64,000 nt of DNA, taken from positions 1,798,001 through 1,862,000 of the forward strand of contig NW_026944388.1 in assembly GCF_033439725.1 (NCBI RefSeq), read 5' to 3'. The stretch comes from Neurospora tetraspora (lineage: Eukaryota > Ascomycota > Sordariomycetes > Sordariales > Sordariaceae). The position numbers and the translations under genes are program-made. Shown piece by piece: positions 32,443 to 42,999 of this stretch; within the stretch, counting starts at the first letter, position 1; each line of letters starts with the position of its first letter. The notes below the pieces were generated by a model that saw nothing but the letters and a program-made list of their open reading frames with translations, searched no databases and was not told the DNA's origin.

Positions 32443-33893
32443 ATGAAGTCCCTCACCAGGCCCTACGGCCTCATGTGCCGGCAAGGCCTCACTTCCCTCA
32501 CCACCAGAGCCTCAACTCTCCAACAACGACCCTACTCTTCAACCTCCCAATCCGAGACGACCACAACAGCAACAACACCCACCAAAAAGCCGCAAAGACA
32601 AGTAATCTTCTCAGGCATCCAGCCCACAGGCGTACCACACCTAGGCAACTATCTCGGCGCCCTTCAGCAATGGAAGCGCATGCAAGACAGCGCAGATCCG
32701 GAGACCACGGATCTCATCTTCTCCGTCGTCGACCTGCACGCCATCACCGTGCCGCAGCAGCGCGGCAACCTCAAGAAGTGGAAGAGAGAGATGCTCGCGG
32801 CGCTGCTGGCCATCGGGCTGGACCCCAAGAGGTGCACCATCTTCTACCAGAGCATGGTGCCGGGGCACTCGGAGTTGCAATGGATTTTGAGTTGTACGGC
32901 TAGTACGGGGTATTTGTCTAGAATGACGCAGTGGAAGGTGAGTTCATCGTCCGAGAGGGAGGGAGTTTAGAACGAAATGCTGATGTGTGTGGGGGGCTTC
33001 AGAGTAAACTACAATTAGCAGACGACGCCAACATGCTAGATGACAAGGCCAAATCGTCTCTCAAGCACGGCTTGTTCTCTTACCCCATCCTCCAAGCGGC
33101 GGACATCCTCGTACACAGGGCGACGCATGTCCCTGTTGGAGAAGATCAGAGGCAGCACCTTGAGTTTGCAAGGGAGTGTGTGACCAACTTCAACCATGCG
33201 TACAAGGGCAAGGTGTTGGTAGCTCCCGAGACGATTCTTTGTAAGTTCCATCCATCCATCCTCATCTTGACCCATGGTCCCGTCCCTTCTTCCCTGCCTC
33301 CCCCTACATCCATCACTTCAAGTCACTCTTCCTTCCATCATCATCAACTAACAACATCTGAATCAAAACCAGCCCCAACAAAACGCGTAATGTCCCTCCA
33401 ACTCCCCACCAAAAAAATGTCCAAATCCGACCCCGACCCCTCCTCCCGCATCCTCCTCACCGACACCCCCTCCGAGATCCACGCCAAGATCCTCAAAGCA
33501 CGTACCGACTCCCTGACCCCTTCGTTGGGAATCACCTTCGACCCTATCCAACGCCCCGGCGTCTCCAACCTGTTACAGCTGCTCAGCCATTTCGACGCCG
33601 CAAACCGTTCGGCGCACGAGATCGCGGCGCAGATCAATGCTGAAGTTGGGAACCATGGGCTGGACGGAGAGGGAGAACAAAATCCGTTGAGGAAACTGAA
33701 GGAGAGGGTGAGCGAGGTGGTGCAGAGGGAGCTGAATCCCATTAGGGAGAGGTATTTGGAGCTGTTGCAGGGGGATGAAGGGAAGGAGGGGGGTTACTTG
33801 GATGAGGTTATTAGGGAGGGGGCGAGGAAGGCGAATGAGAGTGCGGAGAGGACGATGAGTAGGGTTAGGAGGGCTGTGGAGTTGGGTGCTTGA
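32443..33893 (+). CDS. MSW1: Mitochondrial tryptophanyl-tRNA synthetase
   Basis: Exons 32443-32937, 33003-33240 and 33373-33893 give 417 residues. It charges mitochondrial tRNA-Trp. A class I synthetase: VIFSGIQPTGVPHLGNYLGAL (signature with the HIGH-type PHLGNYLG), VDLHAIT, QWILSCTASTGYLSRMTQWK, DILVHRATHVPVGEDQRQHLE, and KKMSKSDPDPSSRI with the KMSKS loop in the third exon. The first 45 residues (MKSLTRPYGLMCRQGLTSLT, RPYSSTSQS) are a mitochondrial presequence, Ser/Thr/Arg-rich without acids. The C-terminal tRNA-binding helices are charged. Exon 2 ends with a phase-1 junction so that LVAPETIL joins SPTKRVMSLQ, matching the family. An upstream leader intron may control translation. Confidence 0.94.
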
Positions 33894-34284
33894 CCGTTGA
33901 GGTCGCTAAGAGTGAAGGTTGTTGTAAGATAGGTTTTATGTTGTGTACTAGCTACAGGTTCGCGGGATAAAAGCTATATGGGAGGCCTTATATCTGTATG
34001 GTGTATTGTTTAGGAGTCCGCCCATCGTTCTAGTGGTGCTTCGTCGCATCGGCCTCCTCCATTGGTGAATTCCATCTATTCTTCTCTCGTGCACAGCACA
34101 GCACAGGCATGGCCGTCTCCTGATTTGTTACTATACATTTCTTATGCTACAGTATCTATACACGAAGGACGGGCCATATGCAGAAGAGACAAAAGGGACA
34201 AACCTGACCGAAGAGAGACATACAACAAGAACAACCACCCAGGCTGAAAGGACTTGAGACAGGACCAGTGATTGTTGTATCCGT
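33894..34284. other. Convergent 3' intergenic region
   Basis: About 390 bases between MSW1 (+) and RSM10 (-). No coding signal. Confidence 0.6.
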
Positions 34285-35489
34285 TTAGCGTCCACCAGAG
34301 ATCCGCAGTCTCTCCTTGGCAAGGAAGTCCTCGAAGTTGCCGACACCCTTCATGTCGCTGACATGGCTGAGGTGCTCCCACCTGGTCTCCAGAAGTTTCT
34401 CTACCTCGCCCTTGCTCTCGTCCATAGCCTTGCTGACACCTGTTTTGTTTGGAACCGTTGGTTAGCATATAAGCATTCCAAGGATAGTCTTCGTAGCGAA
34501 ATCGCCAAACATATATACGTACCAAGCTTGCTGAACTCCCAAACGTTGGCCTTCATACCGATACCGTAGTAGGCATGCTTCTGCAGGAAGGCCAACCACA
34601 GCTGCACCGTCTCCGGGTGACCGTCCTTGATCTGGATCAGTCTCCTGAGCGTGACACGCTCAAAGTTTTCCTGCGACTTCTTGAAAATGAAATGCGACTT
34701 GGGCACGGTCCAGCGCTCGATCATGCGGGGCAGAGGGACGGGACCGAAGGCGGGCAGGCCGAGGTAGTAGGCGGCACGGAGGGCGAAGTCGCAGAAGAAC
34801 TCGAGGTTGCGGATCGAATAGGACCGGAGCTGGAGGTCGCACGAGGGAACGCCGTACTCGGCTTCGCGACGAAGCGGCTGGAGGTAGAGGGCCTCGAGGG
34901 AGCGGGGCATGCGGGACATGATCACCTCCTGCTCTTCGGGTTCCGCGGCGGCGGCGGCCTTGGCCTTCTTCTTCTCGTTCTTGGAGGGCTCGGTGGTGGT
35001 CGTGATCTTGGCGATCGGTGTGGTGCTAGCAGGATATACCGGTCAGTCATTCTGCACCGTCTGGGCTGGTTCAGTTATGCGACGATAGACGAAGGGAGAG
35101 AGTGCGGGCAAATCGGCGGGGTCTTCGACGAGCGGGCGGGCGGGCAGGTTTCGCGGGAACGGCGACATTATCGAGGAAGACGGGTTGCGGTAATGGTTAC
35201 TGACCTCGCCTCAGAGGCGGCATCGGGACCTGTGGTCCTACTCAACTGTTAGTTCGTGCCTATGTATACCAAAGGATCTCAGCAGCACTCTGGTCACTTA
35301 CACCGAAGCATTGCGCCGGAGCTGGGGCAACGGCTGGAACACGGCCTGGGCGGACCGGAGGGTTGCGAGAGGCTGCCGTTTCCAAGCAGATTAGACGGCT
35401 TTCCCGCGAGCACACACATCATACAAACGCATGAAGAGAATTCTTACCGCCCGTCCCTGAAGGGACCGTACCACTGGCCTTATTATCAT
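34285..35489 (-). CDS. RSM10: Mitochondrial small-ribosomal-subunit protein uS10m (RSM10)
   Basis: Minus-strand exons 35489-35448, 35372-35302, 35237-35205, 35025-34523 and 34439-34285 give 267 residues. The uS10 domain is recognisable in LQLRSYSIRNLEFFCDFALRAAYYLG, GPVPLP, ERWTVPKSHFIFKKSQENFER, LIQIKDGHPETVQLWLAFLQKH and YGIGMKANVWEF. The N-terminus MIIRPVVRSLQGRA is a presequence, and residues 40-75 are a Thr/Lys/Ala-rich linker. The C-terminal exon contributes a charged extension ending AKERLRISGGR. Three of the five exons are tiny (42, 71 and 33 nt). I infer them because each junction keeps frame and gives a low-complexity but stop-free leader. The two small internal exons are the least certain part. 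Confidence 0.9.
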
Positions 35490-36106
35490 CTTCGCTCTGG
35501 GTGGTCTGGGAGGTTGAACGTCGACAAGTTGCCGTCGCGCGCGCGGATCAACCGAGTTTTTAGCGCGGGTTATTGGGGTCAATCTGGGGTTCTTATCGAT
35601 AAGGAGCTTGTGACGCCCAGTTCATGGACTACGAAAACATCACCATCACATCAGAAGAGCGAACAAGGCAGACACTACAGGTCACTGGCAGGATTGGAAA
35701 CATCATTTGGTTATTCAACATTGATTTGTTCGATTTCTGGGCTTCTCAAGACACTGGTTTTGTCAAACCGCAGCTATCTAAAAGGAGATTTCTCTATCCT
35801 TCCTGAAAAGTCCTGGCAATCTCTCAAAGACTAGCAGAGATGCCTTCTCTGATCGCTTCACGACGAGGGGTGCTGCTGTTGTGCAGTCGAACTAAAAGCT
35901 CAAGACTGAAATGACACACATAAATCCCAGACAATGTCGCCAGGCATGATGCCAATCCTCTGTCACGTCGACCTGAGCCGAACGACGAGGAGCCGGAAGC
36001 GGCGCTTTGACGTCAGTGTCGCATCGTTGCTAGCTGCAACAATCGTGTACACATGATGTTGTATGTGGTACGGTCGTAGGTGTGAATTGACCATGGGGCG
36101 TTCGGA
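35490..36106. other. Intergenic region upstream of RSM10
   Basis: About 620 bases between RSM10 and FCF2, both on the minus strand. It holds the RSM10 promoter and the FCF2 3' UTR. The plus frame at 35256-35834 is not family-like and I reject it. Confidence 0.55.
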
Positions 36107-36952
36107 TCACTTGCGCTTTCTCCTGCCGTTGACGAGCTTCTTGTAGAAGTTCTTTCCTCCGCTCTGCTTCTTCTCCTGGATGCCGTGGTACTTGTTCTTG
36201 TACTTGTCAACGACCTGAGCACCGAGAACCTCCTCAACAATGGTCCGCTTCCTCTCCTTGCGGGTGAGTCGGCTGTCACGACCGTCAGCAGCACCAGCAA
36301 TGATAGTGCCAACTTGAGAGAACTCGGGCACAAAGTCCTTGCGAGCATCTTTCTTGAAGTACTGCTTTCCCATGGCGACGACCTCACGCATCTTCAGAAT
36401 TTGCAAGTCTCTCTTCAGCTCGGGGGTCAGATTCGTGCGGGGCATGTTGAACCAATCGGCGCCAGCGTCATTCTTGGGTCCCTGTTTCTCTAGTCAGCAT
36501 ACTGATCTGCGAAGTCGAAGAGCAGGAACAGAAGAGAAAGAACGGTGTCCAGTCAGAGTAACTATGAACATAAAGGTAATCATTATGGTGCAGACAGCAA
36601 CCCCATGACGGGGCGCCGACCTGCGTCATGAAAAAATGGGATAGATTTTCATCATGGAAGGAGTGTAATGGGTGTCGAGGACTGCCGAACGTACCTTGGT
36701 CTTTTCCTTGGATTGGGGCACCCGGACCGACAACTTCTTGGACTTGTTCTCCAAGGTCGGCTTCACCACCTCAGCAGGAGCGGCCGAGGGAGCCGCAACC
36801 ACTACGGGGGTTTGCGCTGCGGGTGCAACAGCAGCATCTTGCTGGGGAGCCGTTACAGCATTGGAGCTGTCCGGGTTCGCAAGGCGAGACTCGGCTTCAG
36901 CAAGGAGTTTGTCGATCTCAGCATCGGACAAGCCGAGTACGGAAGCCGCCAT
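36107..36952 (-). CDS. FCF2: Pre-rRNA processing protein FCF2 (TdT-interacting / DNTTIP2-like)
   Basis: Minus-strand exons 36952-36695 and 36481-36107 give 210 residues. FCF2 is a small-subunit processome factor needed for early 18S rRNA cleavages at A0, A1 and A2 (known in yeast). The Fcf2 domain is in exon 2: DWFNMPRTNLTPELKRDLQI, LKMREVVAMGKQYFKKD, FVPEFSQVGTIIAGAADGRDSR, LTRKERKRTIVEEVL. It ends in a Lys/Arg-rich nucleolar tail (GGKNFYKKLVNGRRKRK). Exon 1 is Ala/Pro-rich with an acidic helix, LSDAEIDKLLAEAESRL. The 213-nt intron is one of the larger ones in the window. Confidence 0.93.
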
Positions 36953-38159
36953 CTTGCTGGTAGTGCAAGTGCACAGTTTCGTCGACTGAAAGCTGTGGAA
37001 AAGCTGCTCAAGATTTGCAAGCGATTGGAGAGAGGGGAAGAGAAGAAAAGAAAATTCGAAGCTTTACAAACAATTGGGGACAAGAAAAGATAAATTTTGA
37101 GTGGAGCCTGCAGAAAATGTCCAGGCGTACCCCAATTCAGCCAAGGCTTGGCATTTCTTGTGCTGACTGCTGAGCGGATGGTCACGTGAGATAGATACCC
37201 GCACGGGCCAGGCCTCCAATGAGTTGGCAGTCCACAGCCCCGGGCCGAGCCTTGGCTGGCATCCGGCCGTGCGTCATAGCGCGGAGAAATGAGGCTGGAG
37301 AGTGCCAGTTGTCAACGGTTGGGCTCGGGGCCGGGGCGGGCGAGACGTCGAGCAGAGCTTGCCAGGTAGCGCGCCACAGCTGCCAGTCGCTGTCTTTCGG
37401 CGTCTTTCTGCTGCAGACTGCAGTGATGCTCTGGAGTTGTTGAAAGTCTTCAAAGGTTCACTGATGCCCAACCTTTTGTGAGTCTGACCGCTTTCACCAA
37501 CAAATCATTCATCTTACCATCCTACTTATTTCCATCATCCGTCTCTTCACATCCTCCAGCGTCTTTTCAGTAAAGTCATTTGCTCTACAGGTACGTGCTT
37601 ATCTGCTACTCTGTCCATCTCATCCTCATCCACCAGCACCCGCGAATAGCATTTCCCAGCCTTTGGCTTCAAGCCAAAAGACGGACCTACACCCCATTCT
37701 CACCAATCATTTCACCCCTTCACAAACCGGAGCTCTTACCCGTGTGGCTCGTCCCGAATTCAACGAGAGGCGAGCCCGGAGCAGCGAGTCGTCCATTGGG
37801 ATTAAACTCCACAGTCCCGCCAATCACTCTGCCCAATCAAGCAGGATTTCTGAGTGAGAGTCGGTTTTGCCATCATCATTCGTCGGCTCTGTCCCAAGTA
37901 AACAAAGAGACCCCAAGGGGCTTGCCGACATCATAGATAGTTCTAGGCCCAACGCGCAGAAGCCAAATCTTCCTGGTTGAGAAAAACAGAGAGCTCTTCG
38001 GGAAAGCGCGACCATTACGCGACGTTAGCAAGACACTGAAGCTTCAGTTTTGTTGTGACAGACAGGTTTATTGACCCAAGTCATCCAATACAGTGAGGCC
38101 AGCGATTTGCGACCAACTAGTCCCGTCTCCCCGCAGCTCGCCAAACATTGATATCCGCC
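36953..38159. other. Divergent promoter, FCF2 and aab-1
   Basis: About 1.2 kb with several CCAAT words (for example 37820, 37833 and 38085). A GTACGT word near 37590 could mark a leader intron of aab-1, but I could not decide its acceptor. No supported gene. Confidence 0.5.
37820..37839 (+). promoter_or_regulatory. Paired CCAATCA boxes upstream of aab-1
   Basis: CCAATCA occurs at 37820-37826 and again at 37833-37839, 13 bp apart and about 320-340 bp upstream of the aab-1 ATG; another CCAAT is at 38085-38089. CCAATCA-type sequence is the preferred core of the HAP/NF-Y complex, of which this gene encodes a subunit. Use as binding sites is inferred. Confidence 0.45.
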
Positions 38160-39178
38160 ATGGATCCCCAAAATCCGTCCTCCGCTGGGCACAACCAGCA
38201 ACAACGCCAGCAGCCCGTCTACGACACAAGCCAAGGCGGCCATTATGGTAAGTAGTCACCATCCAACGCTTCTTGTTAGCGAACCGTTCACTAACCAACA
38301 TATTCTGTCCAGGTGCCAGTGCTGCGGTTAGTTGTCATCCTTTGCAAAAGGGCTTCTCAGTCCCATTACATCATAGCTCACAGTCTAACGCTTTTCACGT
38401 CTCTAGCTCTCCCAACAAGGTTTTGCGCCCTCAGACCTTTACACGGGAACATGGGCCAATGTCCATCAAGGTCTCCAGGGCAACTACAAGGAAATCCTGA
38501 CGGCTTATTGGCAACAAACTATCAACCATCTCGAGAATGATACCCACGACTACAAGCTGCACCAGCTGCCCCTGGCACGAATCAAGAAGGTCATGAAGGC
38601 GGACCCGGAAGTCAAGATGATCTCTGCCGAGGCACCTATCCTCTTCGCCAAGGGATGTGATATCTTTATCACCGAGTTAACCATGCGCGCGTGGATTCAT
38701 GCAGAGGAGAACAAGCGCCGCACTCTGCAGCGTAGCGATATCGCCTCGGCCCTGTCCAAGTCCGACATGTTCGATTTTCTCATCGACATTGTGCCCAGAG
38801 AAGAAGCTTCCACACACGCCAAGCGCGCGACCGGTCAGTCAGCCGCGGCCGCCGCGCAGGCTGCGCAAAACGCGGCCCAGCAAGCTCAGGGCATTCCTGG
38901 AGTTGGTGCTGCGCCTAACCATGGCGGACAGCACCCCATGGCTGCTCCTGACTACACGCTAGGTGGCCACGCAATTGCCCCCGAGGCCGACTATCGCCAG
39001 CAGAACATGTACTCGGGCCAGGTACAGCCGGGGGCCCCAACGGCGTATGGACAGCCTCAGCCTCCCATGTATGACGTGGATGGCATGTACTACTCAACAA
39101 TGCCTCCTCAGCAGGTACGTAGATATGGGCTCTTCCGTACTCATCAGCAACATGCTAACTTGACCGCAGAACGCCTAG
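38160..39178 (+). CDS. aab-1: CCAAT-binding complex subunit, HAP5/NF-YC homologue
   Basis: Exons 38160-38247, 38313-38326, 38407-39114 and 39170-39178 give 272 residues. It is the histone-fold subunit that pairs with HAP3 and recruits HAP2 to bind CCAAT in promoters; in Neurospora the HAP5 homologue is aab-1. The histone fold is intact at about residues 85-165: [68 protein letters not shown]. The tail is Ala/Gln/Pro/Gly-rich. The gene contains a 14-nt internal exon (two codon fragments and GASAA) and a final coding exon of 9 nt (AAC GCC TAG). Both are needed to keep frame and avoid a premature or extended end. The upstream paired CCAATCA boxes hint at autoregulation. Confidence 0.9.
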
Positions 39179-40111
39179 AACGCGCTTTCTGGAGGAGATG
39201 AGATTGGAGAGTCTTCTAGATCCCACCTGTCACGAACCCAGAGGCGGGAGCGGGAGTAATGAAATTACGGCATCAAGTCACACTGACATAGCTTCCACCT
39301 TGATCGCTTCTTTATCTTTATGTGGTTCTTCATCTTCAGCTGATAAGACTCAAAGACTGCCAACCGAACAATATACAATGGCGTGGCGTAAATACGGGTT
39401 ATTTCGTTTGTTTCAGGTGCGTACCATGGACGGAGGAAGGGTGCTTGGAAGGCTGGTCGGTCGGTTATGGCACAAGGATGTTTATTATGTTTTGCTTTTT
39501 GCACTATTTGTTTGAGCGTCTCGCGTTATGGAATCCCGCTGCGGTTCTCTGGTATTTTAGTTTATGGTTCTGCTTCGCGTCTAGTGCATTATGCATAGTC
39601 AATATAGTGATGAACTGATAAGGAACCTGCACTTTGTTTTGGGAATCATGATTATGCTCTTCATGACATTGCGTGTCTCATTTTGTGTGAAAGACGCCGT
39701 AAGAGCACCTCGTCCATGACAAATCAACGCGCACTCAAGTCACAGCAACACTATTAACTTCCACTATCAAGGAAACAACGGTAGAAATGTGAAACAAATT
39801 GAGAATTTCCATGACCTCTTTGGTAAGGTAAGAGCTTAACTGATTCTCTTCTCATTTGTTCTTTTTGGTACATTTTGAATATTCAAAAGGATATAGGCTG
39901 TTGGACATATATGTCACTGAGTGCGCATTATTAAGTTGTCCTGGACGATGAGCACTCATAACTCGCAACAGCTACCAGATGTGGGACTGTGTGGCAGGAG
40001 GGTAAATGTAATTAAACCTGTTAAAACGAAAACATGGTCCTAGATATGGGGTATATAGAATTACAAATTCAAGTTTTTCAGCAGCAATACTATTAGTGCT
40101 CGACCGAGACA
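39179..40111. other. Convergent 3' intergenic region
   Basis: About 930 bases between aab-1 (+) and SEC15 (-). AT-rich from 39640; no coding signal or repeats seen. Confidence 0.6.
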
Positions 40112-42999
40112 TCAACGCAAACCGAAGCGCGATCCGAAGTTAGCGAGCGGCGCAGCGGCTCGGCTCGTAGTGGCACTCTCGATTCCCAGAGTGAGCCTAG
40201 AAAAATGAAAAGTAATATGGTTAGCACATCATCAATGATCTCTGGCGGGGAGATTATGCATCGTCAAACTCACTTTTCCAATAGTATCGGCCCGTTCATG
40301 GCATCCACACGGCCATACTTCTTGTTCCTCGTGGAAATGTCGAAGAACTCATCATGATTGTCCGACTGCATGAGCGCAATTGTCTGCTGAAGTTCGTCCA
40401 GGTTCTGCTCGAGCATGGGGGCATTTTCGAGGTTGGCGACGAAGGCAGAGAGGTGCTGCACGTCCATGGCCATGGCAGCAACGGCGTTGGCGTTGATCTT
40501 CTTGACGTCTGGGGATAGTGGAAGAGCCTGTGTGGTTATGGGACATTGTGTTAGCTTAGTTCTTGGATGTGCGAGGATAGCATTGGGTAAAGAAGGAAAA
40601 GGGGTCGAAGTTCGGTAGGGAATTTGCGTGGCTCAGGAGGTCAAGGCAGATGGGATAGCTCACAAGAATCTTATTGGCGGCGTGGCTGAGCGCGTCAAAG
40701 TAGATGAGCTCCTTGATTTCCCGGGGCAGACCAAGGAGTGTGGAACCCATTATGTTCTCCAGATACCTCGTCAAGGTCTGCATGTAATTACTAGGTTCAG
40801 TGGGCTTTGACGGTGTCATCCTATTGTGATGGTTAGTAGGCGGAAAGTCGCGGGGGGGCGGTAGGTCAAACGTACCAGTTGTAGTCGGAGGTGTCGACAA
40901 GGTCATCGATCTTGGAGTTGACGAGCTCAAAAATACGCTTCTCGGCAGTCTTTTTGTTGCTCCTAAACTCCTCTGTTGATTTGAGAGAGACAGGGCCGCC
41001 TGCTGACGTGGATGATCGTGCGCGGATCAACTCCTGCTCAAGCTGGTGGCAAGCTTCTTCGAAGTGTTCGAGGTTGATCAAGATCTGAACGATCTGACCT
41101 AGATATTGGGAGTTTAGACGTTCCACGAGGGTTCGGCAGACCTTCTCCGTCAAGAGCTCGTCCAGGGACTGACAATGGCATTAGATCTCGACACTACAGG
41201 GCGCAAAGGAGGGGGCGAAGTGGTTACCTTTCTGAGCGTCTCATCGACAATGTTGGGATGTTGAAAATGATCATTAGAGAAGAAGTAGAACTGGTTCAGG
41301 AAATTCCTGATATCAATGCAGCAGAGGGGGTACATCTGTGAAAAGGGGAGGACGCAGGGGAACCTAATTTCGTGTTAGTACACGAGCTCACTTGCAATGT
41401 AGGTGATAGGTGACATACGTGAGCTCTTCTGGAGCTTTCTCCTCGGTATACCAACTGACTTTGAGGACCTTTTCGTATTCCTCGGCGTTGTTGATTTGCA
41501 TAGGCATGTAATCGTCGGTTGAGACAATCTCTTGGAAGTCATCGCTGAATCTGCGCTTAAGCAGCTCGGCATATTTGTAGAAGAGGGTTAACTGAAAGTT
41601 GTTCAACATGGAAACGGAATAATTCCAGCTCTTAAAGACAAGTTAGCGTTCCATACACCTTGACAGGCAAGAGAATGCTCACCTCCATCGTCTGTATGAA
41701 CAGCGCAATATCCCCCTTGATTTTCAAAAGCAGTTCAGCATTGTCCACGTCTGTGAGCGATCTTGAAATGAGGCGGATGGCAGTCTGGCACATAGAATCC
41801 CATAGCTCGTCAACTTCGACTGTGGATCGCAGTTGCGGAGCACGCTGTATCGTTGCTTTTTCAATTACGGCGAATCCGGTGATTTGCTCCAGAAGATCAC
41901 GAAGCTCTGAGTTTTCTTCCTCGTCGGATGACAGATTCACAGAACTCGGCATGAGTAGATCCTTTTGCTGACGCCGAGTGGCCGCATACTCGGCACGGAA
42001 TTTGTCAATTTGACCTAGCGCCTCGTGGATATGAAGCGCTTCGTGTAGTGGTGTAAAGTCAACCTGGACTTCTTCGTTATCGAGAACGTCAAACTCATCA
42101 CTCTCGTCGAAAACCAGCTCGATCGCAGAGTTCAGCTTGAAATGACCCAAGTAAGGGTTTTGTTCAGCGCGTTCCCGCTGACGGTCCAGCCGCTGCCTTG
42201 TGCCAAAGAAAGCAACCTCGCCAAGAAACTGCGATGTCTCACGAATGCGATACAGCCATGTGTTCAAATCGGTCATGACAGCCTCCGAGATGGTTTTCCG
42301 TGACGCGGGGATAGACTTTTGGATCAAATCGGCCAGCCGGTACTGGGTGGCATACTTGTTCTGAATGATGGGTACTAGGTATTCGTTCTGGAGGTCCTCC
42401 AGCGATTTGAGGGCGCCATAGTACTTCTTCTTGCGAATCAGGTCATGGGCGTTGTTGACAGCATGCATGATCTTGAGTGATTCCCTGAGCGCATCGGAGA
42501 CGTCGGTGATGTTCTGGCGGACGCGGCGTGTATCGACCAATGCCTGTTTCTGCTCCGCCAACTTTTCGGTACTTGCTTGGATCGACTGGTTTAGATCGAG
42601 AATTTCGGCAGTTAGGGCCACAGTCTCCTCGCGTATCGTTTGTAGTTGGCTGACGGAGCCAAGGAACTCTTCGTGTTGCGTCAAGCCGATCCGTTCGATG
42701 TCGCCCTCCCGCTCCTCTGCATACTGGGAAAGGCTCTGGACGAGCGTTGCTGTTCGACCGCTTGCTGTCGCATCTTTGAGGACTGGAATCAGTTGATCGA
42801 TAAAGTCGGAATCGGATGGTGTGAGAATAATCTAGGGCCGTGTTAGTTACTGGGCCAGCTCCGACATGGACGTTCAACGGGGGCCGCGCCAGCTATGGAT
42901 GGTGTTGCGCAACGATGTATGTTGCGCCAACGATGACGGCGTTCGTACCTGGTCGACAGCGGAGTCGTAATCGTCCCACGTTTGCACTTTTCTGGGCAT
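40112..42999 (-). CDS. SEC15: Exocyst subunit SEC15
   Basis: Minus-strand exons 42999-42949, 42831-41683, 41630-41419, 41363-41228, 41168-40876, 40820-40664, 40527-40274 and 40196-40112 give 778 residues, normal for SEC15. It is the exocyst subunit that binds the Rab GTPase SEC4 on secretory vesicles and tethers them at the plasma membrane, here hyphal tips. The SEC15 N-terminal core is clear: IERIGLTQHEEFLGSVSQLQ, LTAEILDLNQSIQASTEKLA, HAVNNAHDLIRKKKYYGALK. It is followed by FKLNSAIELVFDESDEFDVLD, YPLCCIDIRNFLNQFYFF and LGLPREIKELIYFDALSHAANK, and near the end FFDISTRNKKYGRVDAMNG. The start MPRKVQTWDDYDSAVDQ lies in the short first exon. All seven intron joins restore conserved residues. The C-terminal 30 residues (SATTSRAAAPLAN) are less conserved. 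Confidence 0.94.

Noticed and set aside
34012-34060. Short stretch resembling a tRNA D-arm (TTCTAGTGGT)
   Set aside because: No matching T-arm or acceptor stem could be paired around it.
35256-35834. 192-codon plus frame over RSM10's first exons
   Set aside because: Overlaps the well-supported RSM10 exons on the other strand and has no family.
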